A stretch of DNA of 64,000 bases from Cryobacterium sp. BB307 (GCF_012274275.1 NZ_JAANZA010000001.1:992001-1056000), one strand, 5' to 3'; shown: positions 17,144-26,846, numbered from the stretch's first letter. A program made the numbers and translations. Notes: a model not told the origin generated them from the letters alone.

Positions 17144-18802
17144 TCACGCGAGCAGCGGACGCACGCCGGCCTCAAGCGCCAGCACCGCGGCCTGCGCGGT
17201 CGCCATCCGCTCCTCCGCAGTGCCCTCGGTGCTCGAGGCATCCAGATACACCTTGAGCTTCGGCTCGGTCCCGCTCGGACGCACGATCACCCGCGACCCG
17301 TCGGCCAGCCAGTAGCGCAGGATGTCGCTGGCCGGGTAGTCGCCGAAGCCGCCCAAGAAGTCGTCGACCCGCTCGATCGCAACCCCGCCGATCGCATCCG
17401 GCGGCGTCGACCGCAGCCGCTGCATGACGCGCGGGATCTCCGCGAGGTCGGTGACCCGCACCGACACCTGGCCGGATGCGAACGCCCCGAACATCTCCGC
17501 GAATGCGCGCAGCTGGTCGGCGATGGTGAGCCCCTGCGCCTTCAACTCGGACACCAGGTCGAGGAACGCGGCTGCGGCCGAGATGCCGTCCTTGTCGCGG
17601 ACCTTGTCGGGGTCGACAAGGTAGCCGAGCGCCTCCTCGTAGCCGAATACAAGATCCGGCACCCGCGAGACCCACTTGAACCCGGTCAGCGTGTCGGTGA
17701 ACCCGAGACCGTACTGCCGGGCGACCTCGGCGAGCGCGGTCGAGCTGACGAGCGAGCACGCCATGGTGCCGCGGCCACCCGCCGCCTGCGCCGCGCGCCA
17801 GCCCAGCAGCGCACCCACCTCGTTGCCGGTCAGGCGGCGCCAGCCATCGGCATCCGGAATCGCCACCGCCAGTCGGTCGGCATCCGGATCGTTCGCGATG
17901 ATCAGCTCCGCACCGACCCTGGTCGCGGTGGCGAAGGACAGGTCAAGCGCGCCCGGCTCCTCCGGGTTCGGGAAGGCAACGGTCGGGAAGGCTGGGTCCG
18001 GCTCGCTCTGCTCGGCCACGACCGTCGGTTCGCCGAAGCCCGCCGCGGCGAACACGCGGCGGCTGGTTTCCCATCCGACGCCGTGCATCGCCGTGTAGAC
18101 GGCTTTCACGGAACCCGGATGCTTCACAACACCGGCCGTGCGGCGGACGTACTCGTCGATGACGGACTCATCGGCGATCTCATAGTCGTTCGATCGGCGC
18201 AGGTCGGCGACGCTGCCGAGCGCTACCCGGAGGATGTGCTGCTCGATCTCCTGGTCGGCGGGCGAGACGATCTGAGAGCCCTCGTCGGCTCCGCCGAGGT
18301 AGACCTTGTAGCCGTTGTCGCGGGGCGGGTTGTGGCTCGCAGTGACCATCACGCCCGCGCTCACATCGAGGTGCCGCACCGCGAACGCGAGCACCGGGGT
18401 GGGCAGCAGCCGCGGCAGCAGGATCGCGCGCACCCCGGCGCCGGCCATCAGCTCGGCGGTGTCGGTGGCGAACACCCGGGAGTTCTTACGCCCGTCGTAG
18501 CCGACCACGACACTCGGCTGCGGGTTACTCGCGAGCAGATAGGCGGCGAGGCCGGCGGCCGCTTGCGCGACGACGACCCGGTTCATCCGGTTCGGGCCGG
18601 CCGCGAGCTCGCCGCGCAGGCCGGCGGTGCCGAATTCCAGGCGCGTGCTGAACCGATTGTTCAGCTCGGCGAGGGCGCGCTCGTTGTCGGCCTCGGCATC
18701 CGCGATCAGCCCGTTCAGTTCGGCGCGGGTCTCGGCATCCGGATCCTGGTTCGCCCAGGCGCGGGCGGCCGCGAGCAGCTGGTCGGTGCTCTGCGCCTCC
18801 AT
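17144..18802 (-). CDS. Phosphomannomutase/phosphoglucomutase (alpha-D-phosphohexomutase)
   Basis: 552 aa cytoplasmic mutase converting hexose 6- and 1-phosphates, feeding nucleotide sugars or ribose-1-phosphate metabolism. All four family signatures are present: active serine loop TASHNPP (about residue 155), metal loop ANDPDADR (about 300), sugar-binding loop GYEEALG (about 390), phosphate loop RPSGTEPKLK (about 510). The N-terminus FGTAGLRGE is typical of the long PgmB2/PMM subfamily, which can also be phosphopentomutase-like. The ATG at 18802 is in a TGATG overlap with the PNP stop, so I use it over the TTG one codon earlier. Coupling to PNP suggests handling of nucleoside-derived sugar phosphates. 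Confidence 0.92.
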   Translation of the reverse strand: MEAQSTDQLLAAARAWANQDPDAETRAELNGLIADAEADNERALAELNNRFSTRLEFGTAGLRGELAAGPNRMNRVVVAQAAAGLAAYLLASNPQPSVVVGYDGRKNSRVFATDTAELMAGAGVRAILLPRLLPTPVLAFAVRHLDVSAGVMVTASHNPPRDNGYKVYLGGADEGSQIVSPADQEIEQHILRVALGSVADLRRSNDYEIADESVIDEYVRRTAGVVKHPGSVKAVYTAMHGVGWETSRRVFAAAGFGEPTVVAEQSEPDPAFPTVAFPNPEEPGALDLSFATATRVGAELIIANDPDADRLAVAIPDADGWRRLTGNEVGALLGWRAAQAAGGRGTMACSLVSSTALAEVARQYGLGFTDTLTGFKWVSRVPDLVFGYEEALGYLVDPDKVRDKDGISAAAAFLDLVSELKAQGLTIADQLRAFAEMFGAFASGQVSVRVTDLAEIPRVMQRLRSTPPDAIGGVAIERVDDFLGGFGDYPASDILRYWLADGSRVIVRPSGTEPKLKVYLDASSTEGTAEERMATAQAAVLALEAGVRPLLA

Positions 18803-19635
18803 CAAAGCTCCGCCACGATCTTGGCGAGCAGCGCGCTGATCACCGGCTCGGCGGTGCGCCCGGCCTCGATGACCTCCGCATGGCTGAGCGGCGTGGTCTG
18901 GATGCCCGCCGCCAGGTTCGTGATGAGCGACATGCCCAGCACTTCCATGCCGGCTTCGCGCGCTGCGATCGCCTCGAGCGCGGTCGACATGCCGACGATG
19001 TGGCCGCCGATGGCCTTCGCCATCTGCACCTCAGCCGGCGTCTCGTAGTGCGGGCCGCGGAATTGCACGTACACGCCCTCGTCGAGGCCGGGGTCGACCG
19101 ACTTGGCGAGCGCGCGCAGTCGGGAGGAGTAGAGGTCGGTCAGGTCGACGAACGTCGCGCCCTCGAGCGGAGAGTCGGCGGTGAGGTTGATGTGGTCGCT
19201 GATGAGCACCGGCTGGCCTGGCTTCCAGGACTCCCGGATGCCGCCGGCGCCGTTGGTGAGGATCATCACCTTCGCGCCGGTCGCGGCCGCCGTGCGCGCG
19301 CTGTGCGCCACCCGGCGGACGCCGTGGCCCTCGTAATAGTGCGTGCGTGCGCCGATGATCAGCGCTCGCTTGCCGCCGGGGAGGAGAAGTGAGCGCAGCG
19401 ACCCGACGTGGCCCTCGAGCGCCGGCTTGCTGAAGCCGGCGATGTCGGTCGCGGGGAAGGTGACGGTGGTCTCGCCGATGAGGTCCGCCGCTTTCGCCCA
19501 GCCGCTGCCGAGCGTCAGCGCGATGTCGTGCTGCTCGACGCCGGTGCGCTCCGCTATCTGTTCGGCCGCCTGGCGCGCGACGTCGAAGGGATTCGCGGCC
19601 GGATCGTCCAGCGGATTCGAGTGTTCGTTGATCAT
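18802..19635 (-). CDS. Purine nucleoside phosphorylase
   Basis: 277 aa, cleaves purine (deoxy)nucleosides with phosphate to base plus (deoxy)ribose-1-phosphate. This is the trimeric, mammalian-like class: LTLGSGWAKAAD (phosphate loop), ALEGHVGSL, ARTHYYEGHG, ILTNGAGGI, GPHYETPAEVQ and the base-recognising VGMSTALEAIAAREAGMEVLG region are all present in order. ATG at 19635. First gene of a two-gene operon with the phosphohexomutase, whose start overlaps the PNP stop. The same pairing exists in M. tuberculosis (deoD-pmmB) as I recall. Confidence 0.95.
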   Translation of the reverse strand: MINEHSNPLDDPAANPFDVARQAAEQIAERTGVEQHDIALTLGSGWAKAADLIGETTVTFPATDIAGFSKPALEGHVGSLRSLLLPGGKRALIIGARTHYYEGHGVRRVAHSARTAAATGAKVMILTNGAGGIRESWKPGQPVLISDHINLTADSPLEGATFVDLTDLYSSRLRALAKSVDPGLDEGVYVQFRGPHYETPAEVQMAKAIGGHIVGMSTALEAIAAREAGMEVLGMSLITNLAAGIQTTPLSHAEVIEAGRTAEPVISALLAKIVAEL

Positions 19636-19719
19636 TGCACCACTCTAAATGAACCGTCCTTCGCGGCATCCGGATGCTGTTGGCCGCAAGCCGCCCCGCG
19701 ACTGGGGAAGAATGGTCAC

Positions 19720-21156
19720 ATGGCCTACGAGTTCGAGCGCAAACAACGGATCGCGATTCTCGGTGGAGGCCCCGGGGGGTATGAGGCGGCGCTGACTGCC
19801 GCGCAGCTCGGCGCGGAGGTCACCGTGGTCGAGCGCGTCGGGGTCGGCGGGTCGGCGGTGCTGACGGACGTCGTGCCATCCAAGACGCTTATCGCCACCG
19901 CCGAGGCGGCGAAGGCGGTCGAGGGGTCGGTCGACCTGGGCGTGCAGTTCTTCGTGAAGGGGGACAGCGGCCTGGCGCAGAAGCCCGAGGTCGCAGTCAA
20001 CCTGGCCGCGGTGAACCGGCGGCTGCTGACCCTCGCATCCAAGCAGTCCGAGGACATGACCCAGACCCTCCTTCGCGCCGGCGTGCGGATCATCCAGGGC
20101 GACGGCCGGCTCGACGGCCCGCAGCGCATCGTGGTGTCGACCGGCAGCGGTAAGAAGCGCGTCGACTTCGACGCCGTTGACGCCGACACCATCGTCGTCT
20201 CGACCGGATCAACGCCGCGCATCGCGCCGACCGCGCAGCCGGACGGCGAGCGCATCCTCACGTGGACTCAGGTCTACTCGCTCGACGAGGTGCCGGAGCG
20301 GCTCATCGTCGTCGGCTCCGGCGTGACCGGGGCGGAGTTCGCGTCCGCCTACAACGCGCTCGGCTCGAAGGTGACGCTGGTCTCCAGCCGCGACCAGGTG
20401 CTGCCGGGGGAGGATGCCGACGCCGCGCAGGTCATCGAGCGCGTGTTCAAGCGCAACGGCATGACCGTGCTTTCCAAGTCCCGGATGGCGTCGGTTGAGC
20501 GCACAGAGGACGGCGTGGTTGTCACGCTCACGGACGGTCGCACCGTCGAGGGCTCGCACTGCCTGCTCGCGCTCGGGTCGATCCCGAACACGCAGGACAT
20601 CGGTCTGGAGGAGGCCGGCGTGCAGCTGACCGAGTCGGGGCACATCCGGGTGAACCGGGTGGCGCGCACGTCGATGCCGAGCATCTACGCTGCCGGCGAC
20701 TGTTCGGGGTTCCTGCCCCTCGCATCCGTCGCCTCGATGCAGGGTCGCACCGCGGTCTTCCACGCGATGGGGGATGCGGTGACGCCGACCGAGCTGCGCA
20801 ACGTGACCTCGAACATCTTCACCCAGCCGGAGATCGCGACCGTCGGATGGTCGCAGAAGCAGATCGAGGACGGGCTCGCCCAGGGCGACATCTACAAGCT
20901 GCCGCTCGCGCAGAACCCGCGCGCGAAGATGCTGGGCATCAAGGACGGTTTCGTGAAACTTTTCGCGCGCACCGGGTCTGGGACCGTCATCGGCGGTGTT
21001 GTGGTGGCGCCGAAGGCGTCGGAGCTGATCCTGCCGATCGCGATCGCGATCGAGCATCGGCTCACGGTTGACCAGCTGGCCTCCGCGTTCAGTGTGTACC
21101 CGTCGCTGTCGGGCTCGATCACGGATGCGGCGCGCGCGATGCATATCGTGCGCTGA
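19720..21156 (+). CDS. lpdA: NAD(P)H-quinone dehydrogenase, LpdA type
   Basis: 478 aa flavoprotein of the pyridine nucleotide-disulfide reductase fold. FAD site AILGGGPGGYEAAL at the N-terminus, NAD(P) site VVGSGVTGAEFASAY (about residue 190), second FAD segment SIYAAGDCSG (about 325), C-terminal dimerisation domain. The CxxxxC redox pair is absent: the sequence reads GGSAVLTDVVPSK, as in the M. tuberculosis LpdA quinone reductase. So it is not a lipoamide dehydrogenase; it should reduce quinones at the expense of NAD(P)H and protect from oxidative stress. The ATG at 19720 follows GGGGAAG; the long upstream frame is antisense to PNP. Confidence 0.93.
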   Translation: MAYEFERKQRIAILGGGPGGYEAALTAAQLGAEVTVVERVGVGGSAVLTDVVPSKTLIATAEAAKAVEGSVDLGVQFFVKGDSGLAQKPEVAVNLAAVNRRLLTLASKQSEDMTQTLLRAGVRIIQGDGRLDGPQRIVVSTGSGKKRVDFDAVDADTIVVSTGSTPRIAPTAQPDGERILTWTQVYSLDEVPERLIVVGSGVTGAEFASAYNALGSKVTLVSSRDQVLPGEDADAAQVIERVFKRNGMTVLSKSRMASVERTEDGVVVTLTDGRTVEGSHCLLALGSIPNTQDIGLEEAGVQLTESGHIRVNRVARTSMPSIYAAGDCSGFLPLASVASMQGRTAVFHAMGDAVTPTELRNVTSNIFTQPEIATVGWSQKQIEDGLAQGDIYKLPLAQNPRAKMLGIKDGFVKLFARTGSGTVIGGVVVAPKASELILPIAIAIEHRLTVDQLASAFSVYPSLSGSITDAARAMHIVR

Positions 21157-21169
21157 CCCGCCCCGCCGC

Positions 21170-21236
21170 CGAGCGCCGCCCAATTGTGCGAGTGCTCGTG
21201 CAATATCGCGCGCGCTCGAACAATTGGGCGGCGCTG
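21170..21236. repeat. Palindromic repeat upstream of DUF559 gene
   Basis: Perfect 15-base arms at 21172-21186 and 21221-21235, extended inward by GTGCGAG/CTCGAAC with one mismatch. About 80 percent of the roughly 65 bases align with the repeat at 22288-22352 on the other side of the next gene. Confidence 0.8.
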
Positions 21237-21338
21237 GCGAGCGGCACTCTCGCCCTCAGCAGGCGCGCTCGGCGCGCACGACTCACAGCCTCCAAGCATC
21301 CGGTCCCGCGCCGGGTCGAGTTCGAATCACGATGGTGC

Positions 21339-22346
21339 ATGACCGTCATCACAGCTCCGTGGCGTGAGCGCTTCATCCTGGCTTCGGATGCCGTCACACC
21401 GGGACAGAGGTCTGCCCTACGGCGGGCGGTCGAAACGGGTTCGCTGCGGCGGGTCTGGCGTGGTGTCTACCTCCCAGAAGGCGACTGGCGTGGTTTCGAC
21501 AGAGACGCCCGCTATCTCGCCGTCGTCCAAGCAGTCGCGCTCGCGTACGACGGCAACTTGGTGTTCTCGCACCTTTCGGCTGCGGCGCTCTGGGGTCTCC
21601 CAATGGTGGGATATTGGCCGAAGGAGGTGCATGTCGTCGATGAACGGACATCCGGCGGGCGAGCCCGACAAGGCCTAGCGTGCCACTCAGAGGGGATACC
21701 TGATGGCATCGTGCAAATTGACGGACTGTGGGTGACGCCCCTCCCGCGAACGGTGATCGACACCGCCCGAACGAGCCTTTTCGGCACCGCTGTCGCAATG
21801 GCCGATCACGCGATCAGCCCGAGTCCTCTTGATGCTCCGAGTGACTGGCAGGCGACCGACCTCGAGACGCTTCACTCTGAATTGGATCGAGTGCGCACCA
21901 GTCGCGGTGTCGTTGCTGCGCGCCGTGCGCTCGCGTTTGCCGACCCACGCAGTGGCTCACCCGGTGAATCTCTCAGTCGTGTCGCGATCCACCTGCTGGG
22001 CTTCCCGCCGCCGGAGCTTCAAGTCGACTTCTCGGATTCCAAGGGAAGGATCGGCACCGTCGACTTCTGGTGGCCCGAGTCGAACCTTATCGGCGAATTC
22101 GACGGCGCCGGCAAGTACCTCCGCGACCAATACACGGGAGGTCGCGAGCCAGCCGAGATCGTCATGGCGGAGAAGAAGCGCGAGAACCGGCTTCGAGCGG
22201 TCGGGCCCGGCCTCACACGGTGGGATTGGCCAATCGCGGCATCCCTGCCATCCCTTCGCCGACACCTCGTGGAGGCTGGGCTGCGCCCCGAGCGCCGTGC
22301 AATTGTGCGAGAGCACGCGCACTATCCCGTGCACTCGCACAATTAA
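21339..22346 (+). CDS. DUF559 / AbiEi-N-domain protein, nuclease-like
   Basis: 335 aa. The N-terminus (about residues 15-50, SALRRAVETGSLRRVWRGVYLP) resembles the winged-helix seen in AbiEi-type antitoxins. The middle FSHLSAAALWGLPM and PLPRTVIDTAR segments are typical of actinobacterial proteins annotated this way. The C-terminal part carries a Vsr/PD-(D/E)xK-like core (GTVDFWWPESNLIGEFDG, then AEIVMAEKKREN). It may be a DNA endonuclease or DNA-binding protein; no partner toxin is adjacent, and function is unproven. The last 17 or so codons are formed by the downstream palindrome. ATG at 21339 chosen over an upstream frame reading through the other palindrome. Confidence 0.75.
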   Translation: MTVITAPWRERFILASDAVTPGQRSALRRAVETGSLRRVWRGVYLPEGDWRGFDRDARYLAVVQAVALAYDGNLVFSHLSAAALWGLPMVGYWPKEVHVVDERTSGGRARQGLACHSEGIPDGIVQIDGLWVTPLPRTVIDTARTSLFGTAVAMADHAISPSPLDAPSDWQATDLETLHSELDRVRTSRGVVAARRALAFADPRSGSPGESLSRVAIHLLGFPPPELQVDFSDSKGRIGTVDFWWPESNLIGEFDGAGKYLRDQYTGGREPAEIVMAEKKRENRLRAVGPGLTRWDWPIAASLPSLRRHLVEAGLRPERRAIVREHAHYPVHSHN

Positions 22347-22352
22347 GCGGCG
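22288..22352. repeat. Palindromic repeat overlapping 3' end of DUF559 gene
   Basis: AATTGTGCGAG at 22301-22311 pairs with CTCGCACAATT at 22334-22344, and inner GCACG/CGTGC pair as well. It aligns with the repeat at 21170-21236 in direct orientation. The stop codon of the DUF559 gene (TAA) lies inside it, so part of the repeat is translated. Confidence 0.8.
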
Positions 22353-22379
22353 GCGCGGTTGCGGGCGGAGAGGCCCGCC

Positions 22380-24119
22380 TCACACGATGTTCAGCAGCAG
22401 GTGCCCGGACGACACGGTCGCCCCGACCGACGCGTTCACGTTGGCGATGACCCCGTCCTTGTGGGCGGTGAGCGGCTGCTCCATCTTCATCGCCTCGAGC
22501 ACACACACCAGGTCGCCCTTGACGACGCGGTCGCCGTCCGCAACGGCCAGCTTCACGATGGTCGCCTGCATCGGCGCCTTCACCGAGTCCCCGGTCGCCG
22601 TGACAACAGCGCCCCCGCTCGCCCGCCGCGGTGGTGGCGGCGCCGCGGTCTCCCCGAGCAACTTGCCGGGCAGCGACACCTCGATGCGCTTGCCGTCCAC
22701 CTCGACGACGACGTTGTGACGCGTGGCGACCGGATGCTCCGGCAGCGCCCCCGCCCACGGCTCGATGTCGTTGTCGAAGTCGTTCTCGATCCACTGCGTG
22801 TAGACGCTGAAGTCCTCCGCGAACGCCTTGTCGCGCACCACCTTGCGGTGGAACGGCAGCACCGTCGGCAGCCCGGCGACCTCGAACTCGTCGAGAGCGC
22901 GGCGCGACCGCTCGAGCGCATCCTCACGGGTCGCCCCGGTCACGATCAGCTTCGCGAGCAGCGAGTCGAACGCGCCGCTGATCACGTCGCCGGTGGTCAC
23001 CCCACTGTCGACGCGCACGCCCGGCCCGCCGGGGAAGCGCAGCACGTTCACCGGCCCCGGCGACGGCATGAAGCCGAGCCCCGGGTCCTCGCCGTTGATC
23101 CGGAACTCGAACGAGTGCCCCTGCGGCGCCGGGTCGTCGTACTCGAGCACGCCGCCCTCGGCCAGCCTGAACTGCTCGCGCACCAGGTCGATGCCGGTGA
23201 TCTCCTCGGAGACCGGATGCTCGACCTGCAGTCGCGTGTTCACCTCGAGGAACGAGATGGTGCCGTCCGCTGCCACCAGGAACTCGCAGGTCCCGGCGCC
23301 GACATACCCGACCTCGCGCAGGATCGCCTTCGACGACTCGTACAGCAGCTCGTTCTGCTCGGCGCTCAGGAACGGCGCCGGCGCCTCCTCCACAAGCTTC
23401 TGGTGGCGACGCTGCAGCGAGCAGTCGCGCGTCGAGATGACGACAACGTTGCCATGGGCATCCGCGAGGCACTGGGTCTCGACGTGCCGCGGCCGGTCCA
23501 GGTACTTCTCGACGAAGCACTCGCCGCGCCCGAACGCAGCGACCGCCTCGCGCGTCGCCGACTCGAACAGCTCGGCCACCTCGTCGCGGTTCCGCGCGAC
23601 CTTCAGCCCGCGCCCGCCACCGCCGAACGCGGCCTTGATGGCGACCGGCAGCCCGTGCTGGTCCACGAATTCGAGCACTTCGGATGCGTCGGCGACCGGG
23701 TTCAGCGTCCCCGGTGCGAGCGGCGCGCCGACCTTCTCGGCGATGTGACGCGCCGACACCTTGTCGCCCAGCTGACGGATGGCGTGCGGCGGCGGACCGA
23801 TCCAGGTCAGGCCGGCGGCGATGACCGCTTCGGCGAAGTCCGCGTTCTCGGCGAGGAAGCCGTAGCCGGGGTGGATCGCATCCGCCCCTGACCGGCGTGC
23901 GATGGCAAGGATCTTGTCGATCACCAGGTACGTCTCTGCGCTGGTCGACCCCTCGAGCGCGTACGCCTCATCGGCGAGCTTGACGTGGCGCGCGTCTCGG
24001 TCTTGGTCTGCGTAGATCGCCACCGAACCCAGTCCGCTGTCCTTCGCTGCCCGGATCACGCGAACGGCGATCTCTCCACGGTTGGCAACGAGGACCTTCG
24101 AAATCTGGGGCATGATCAT
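22380..24119 (-). CDS. accA3: Acyl-CoA carboxylase alpha subunit (biotin carboxylase + biotin carrier)
   Basis: 579 aa. The biotin carboxylase part (about 1-450) shows [19 protein letters not shown], the ATP-grasp glycine loop [29 protein letters not shown] and RLAEGG. The C-terminal biotin carrier domain contains EAMKMEQP, with the Lys that BirA biotinylates, about 35 residues from the end. It carboxylates the biotin used by the AccD beta subunits for malonyl- or methylmalonyl-CoA in fatty and complex lipid synthesis. The partners accD5 and accE lie 8 kb away, birA 14 kb away. ATG at 24119 or ATG two codons later; the ribosome site is weak. Confidence 0.95.
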   Translation of the reverse strand: MIMPQISKVLVANRGEIAVRVIRAAKDSGLGSVAIYADQDRDARHVKLADEAYALEGSTSAETYLVIDKILAIARRSGADAIHPGYGFLAENADFAEAVIAAGLTWIGPPPHAIRQLGDKVSARHIAEKVGAPLAPGTLNPVADASEVLEFVDQHGLPVAIKAAFGGGGRGLKVARNRDEVAELFESATREAVAAFGRGECFVEKYLDRPRHVETQCLADAHGNVVVISTRDCSLQRRHQKLVEEAPAPFLSAEQNELLYESSKAILREVGYVGAGTCEFLVAADGTISFLEVNTRLQVEHPVSEEITGIDLVREQFRLAEGGVLEYDDPAPQGHSFEFRINGEDPGLGFMPSPGPVNVLRFPGGPGVRVDSGVTTGDVISGAFDSLLAKLIVTGATREDALERSRRALDEFEVAGLPTVLPFHRKVVRDKAFAEDFSVYTQWIENDFDNDIEPWAGALPEHPVATRHNVVVEVDGKRIEVSLPGKLLGETAAPPPPRRASGGAVVTATGDSVKAPMQATIVKLAVADGDRVVKGDLVCVLEAMKMEQPLTAHKDGVIANVNASVGATVSSGHLLLNIV

Positions 24120-24236
24120 TGAGTTTATTGGCGAGCAGACCGGTCCATTTGGACTCTCTCCACAAAAAGTGCAGGTCAGACTCGGCGCACCCCTACAACG
24201 GCGGGTCGCCCCGTGACGGCACAGGGTGAGCGGCGC

Positions 24237-24845
24237 CTACACCCAGAGCTCGTGCCAGCTCACGCCGAACCCGCGCAGGAGCCCCCGCACGGTCGACAGG
24301 GAGAGCCCGACCACCGCGTGCGGGTCGCCGGCCACCGACGTGATGAACGGAGCGCCGAGCGAGTCGATAGTGAACGCGCCCGCAACCTTCAGCGGCTCGC
24401 CGGTGGCGATGTACGCCTCGACCTCGTCGTCGGTGATGTCCGACGCGAAGGTCACGCCGGCGGTCGATACCGCGCCGGCAGCACCGGATGCTTGTCCGCC
24501 GCGATGGTCGATCAGCCAGTGCCCGGAGTGCAGCAGCCCGCTCCGCCCGCGCTGCAGCTGCCAGCGCTCCCGCGCCACCTCCATGGTGTGCGGCTTGCCG
24601 AACACGGCGCCGTCCAGCTCGAACGCCGAGTCGCCACCGAGAATGAACCCGTCGACCTCCGGCCCCGCAACCGCCTCGGCCTTCAACCGGGCCAGCAGCT
24701 GCACCATGTCCGGTGCGCTGAGCGGTCCGGCCGCCGCCACCGCCGCATCTTCGTCCACCTCGGACGGCAACACGACCGGTTCGACGCCGGCTGCGCGAAG
24801 TGTCGCCAGGCGGGCGGGTGAGGTGGAGGCGAGGTACAGCCGCAC
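24237..24845 (-). CDS. maf: Maf-like nucleoside triphosphate pyrophosphatase
   Basis: 202 aa cytoplasmic house-cleaning enzyme hydrolysing non-canonical or excess NTPs to NMP and pyrophosphate. Family motif LYLASTSPARLATLRAAG forms the N-terminus (Ser-x-SPxR). Further signatures are ILGGDSAFELDGAVFGKP and the later EVEAYIATGEPLKVAGAF. The Asp in the GDS segment is the expected catalytic base. The GTG at 24845 is favoured by AGGAG six bases upstream and by starting exactly at the family motif. It precedes accA3 by 117 bases on the same strand, the usual actinobacterial order. Confidence 0.93.
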   Translation of the reverse strand: MRLYLASTSPARLATLRAAGVEPVVLPSEVDEDAAVAAAGPLSAPDMVQLLARLKAEAVAGPEVDGFILGGDSAFELDGAVFGKPHTMEVARERWQLQRGRSGLLHSGHWLIDHRGGQASGAAGAVSTAGVTFASDITDDEVEAYIATGEPLKVAGAFTIDSLGAPFITSVAGDPHAVVGLSLSTVRGLLRGFGVSWHELWV

Positions 24846-24868
24846 TGGCGCTCCTGTGTCAGTCTTGG

Positions 24869-26095
24869 ATGATGGGCGAAAATCTGGGCAGCCGCATCGA
24901 ACTTGAAGTCTCAAACGTAGCCCACGGTGGCGTGATGGTCGCGCGTCACGAGGGCAGGGTCGTGTTCGTCGCCGATGCCATCCCGGGCGAGCGCGTCCTA
25001 GCCGAGATCACGGATGACTCGAAGGCGAAGTTCTGGCGCGCCGACACCGTCCAGGTGCTGGAATCCAGCGAGCATCGCCGCCCCCACGTCTGGTCGGCGG
25101 CGTCGATCGATCGTGCCCCAGCCGACCGCGCCGGCGGTGCCGAGTTCGGGCACATCGATCTCGAGCACCAGCGCGAGCTCAAGCGCCACGTGCTGACCGA
25201 CTCGCTGAAGCGCATGGGACGGGTCGAGACCGATGTCACGGTCGAGAGCATCGAGGGTGAGCCGACGACCGAAGCGCCGGGCACCGGATGGCGCACCCGC
25301 CTCCACCTGCACGTCGCCGACGACGGCACGGTTGGCCCGTACGCCGCGCGTTCGCACCGCGTCATCCCGGTCGACGACGTGCCGCTCGCCACCGAACAGG
25401 TGCAGGCCATCGCGCCGCTCGACGAGCGTTTCCCGGGTGCGACCTCCGTTGACGTGATCGCGCCGTCCGTGGGCAACCCATGGGTGCTCTCCGGCGCGGG
25501 CAAGCGCACCACCATCACCGAGCGGGTCGGCGACCGCGACTTCCGGCTCGACGTTCGCGGCTTCTGGCAGGTGCACCGGAACGCCGCCCAAACCCTCACC
25601 GAGGCTGTGCAGTGGGCGATCGACCCCGAGCGCTTCGACGCGCGCGCCACCAACCTGGACCTGTACGGCGGCGTCGGCCTCCTCGCCGCTGCGGTCGGCG
25701 ACCGGTTCGGCCCAGCGACCCGGATCACCACGGTCGAGAGCGATCCGACCGCCACCGACCACGCATCCGGCAACCTGGTCGAGTGGGTCGGCGCGCGGGC
25801 GATCACCGCTCGCGTCGACCGCTACCTGTCCCAGCTGGTCAAGGAGGGCGCCCGGATGCGCGATGCCACTGTCGTGCTGGACCCGCCCCGCTCCGGCGCG
25901 GGCAGACCGGTCGTCGACCGGCTCGCCGACCTCGGCCCGGCGCAGCTGGTCTACGTCGCCTGCGACCCGGTCGCCCTGGCCCGCGACGTCGCACTGTTCG
26001 CCGATCGCGGCTACCGGCTGCAACGCATCCGGGCCTTCGACCTGTTCCCGCACACCCACCATGTGGAGGCGGTTGCGGCACTGGTGCGAGACTGA
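24869..26095 (+). CDS. TrmA/RlmD-family class I SAM-dependent RNA (uracil-5) methyltransferase
   Basis: 408 aa. An N-terminal TRAM domain (about residues 5-65: IELEVSNVAHGGVMVAR, IPGERVLAEIT) binds RNA. The methyltransferase half has the SAM-binding LDLYGGVGLLAAAVG, DPPRSGAG, and the nucleophilic Cys in YVACDPVALARD. The C-terminal DLFPHTHHVEAVA ends in the general-base Glu. It probably makes 5-methyluridine in tRNA or rRNA. The iron-sulfur Cys cluster of RlmD is not visible. Two adjacent ATGs (24869, 24872) precede the domain; it is divergent from maf with only 23 bases between. Confidence 0.9.
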   Translation: MMGENLGSRIELEVSNVAHGGVMVARHEGRVVFVADAIPGERVLAEITDDSKAKFWRADTVQVLESSEHRRPHVWSAASIDRAPADRAGGAEFGHIDLEHQRELKRHVLTDSLKRMGRVETDVTVESIEGEPTTEAPGTGWRTRLHLHVADDGTVGPYAARSHRVIPVDDVPLATEQVQAIAPLDERFPGATSVDVIAPSVGNPWVLSGAGKRTTITERVGDRDFRLDVRGFWQVHRNAAQTLTEAVQWAIDPERFDARATNLDLYGGVGLLAAAVGDRFGPATRITTVESDPTATDHASGNLVEWVGARAITARVDRYLSQLVKEGARMRDATVVLDPPRSGAGRPVVDRLADLGPAQLVYVACDPVALARDVALFADRGYRLQRIRAFDLFPHTHHVEAVAALVRD

Positions 26096-26141
26096 CTCGC
26101 CACTAACATGGGGGACAAACCTCAGGAGTGTGTTCAACGAA

Positions 26142-26846
26142 ATGGTGCAGACGGCGACGGATGAGTCGGAGCAGGCGGCTGGAAGCAAGCCGGCTCGGGT
26201 GGGCGTTGTTGACGACCACGAGTCGGTCCGACTGGGCTTGAAGGCCGCGTGCCTCGACGCGGGTTACGAGTTCGTGTTGGCCGCGGCCTCCGTCGAGGAG
26301 TTCGTCGCGCAGCTGGACGGGCGCGAGTGCGATGTCGTCGTGCTCGACCTGTCGCTCGGCAACGGATCGAGCGTGACCGAGAATGTGAAGAGCATCCAGG
26401 CACTCGGATGCGCGGTGCTGATCCACAGCATCGCCGACCGGGTCGCGTTGGTGCGGGAAGCGCTCGCCGCCGGAGCAGCGGGCGTCATCCCCAAGGCTTC
26501 CGCGACGAAGACCGTCATGTCGGCGATCTCGACCGTCGCGCGCGGCAACGTGTTGAACAACCTGGAGTGGGCCACCGCGATCGACGCCGACCGCGACTTC
26601 GCCAAGGCGCAGCTGGGGCGGCGCGAGCGGGAGATCCTGCACCTGTACGCCTCGGGTCTGCCGCTGAAGGCCGCCGCCGAGCAACTCGGAATCGGCTACG
26701 CGACCGCGCGGGAGTACCTGGACCGCATCCGCGTGAAGTACGTCGAAGTCGGCCGACCCGCCCCGACCAAGGTCGACCTGCTGCGCCGCGCCGTCGAGGA
26801 CGGCATTCTGCCAGGGCTCCCGGTCGAAGAGCCGGACGGTGACTGA
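26142..26846 (+). CDS. LuxR-type response regulator
   Basis: 234 aa. The receiver domain has VGVVDDHESVRLGL, the phospho-acceptor Asp in VVVLDLSLGNG, a Ser switch in LIHSIA and Lys in VIPKASA. The C-terminal HTH reads LGRREREILHLYASGLPLKAAAEQLGI, then YATAREYLDRIRVKY. The ATG at 26142 is used; a GTG four codons earlier, nearer the AGGAG at 26124-26128, is possible. First of three overlapping genes with a kinase and a kinase-like membrane protein. No close target operon besides the BCCT transporter downstream. Confidence 0.9.
   Translation: MVQTATDESEQAAGSKPARVGVVDDHESVRLGLKAACLDAGYEFVLAAASVEEFVAQLDGRECDVVVLDLSLGNGSSVTENVKSIQALGCAVLIHSIADRVALVREALAAGAAGVIPKASATKTVMSAISTVARGNVLNNLEWATAIDADRDFAKAQLGRREREILHLYASGLPLKAAAEQLGIGYATAREYLDRIRVKYVEVGRPAPTKVDLLRRAVEDGILPGLPVEEPDGD

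Noticed and set aside
19720-21156. Dihydrolipoamide dehydrogenase (E3 of pyruvate dehydrogenase)
   Set aside because: The CxxxxC redox disulfide is missing, and no lipoyl or E1/E2 genes are nearby. It fits LpdA quinone reductase.
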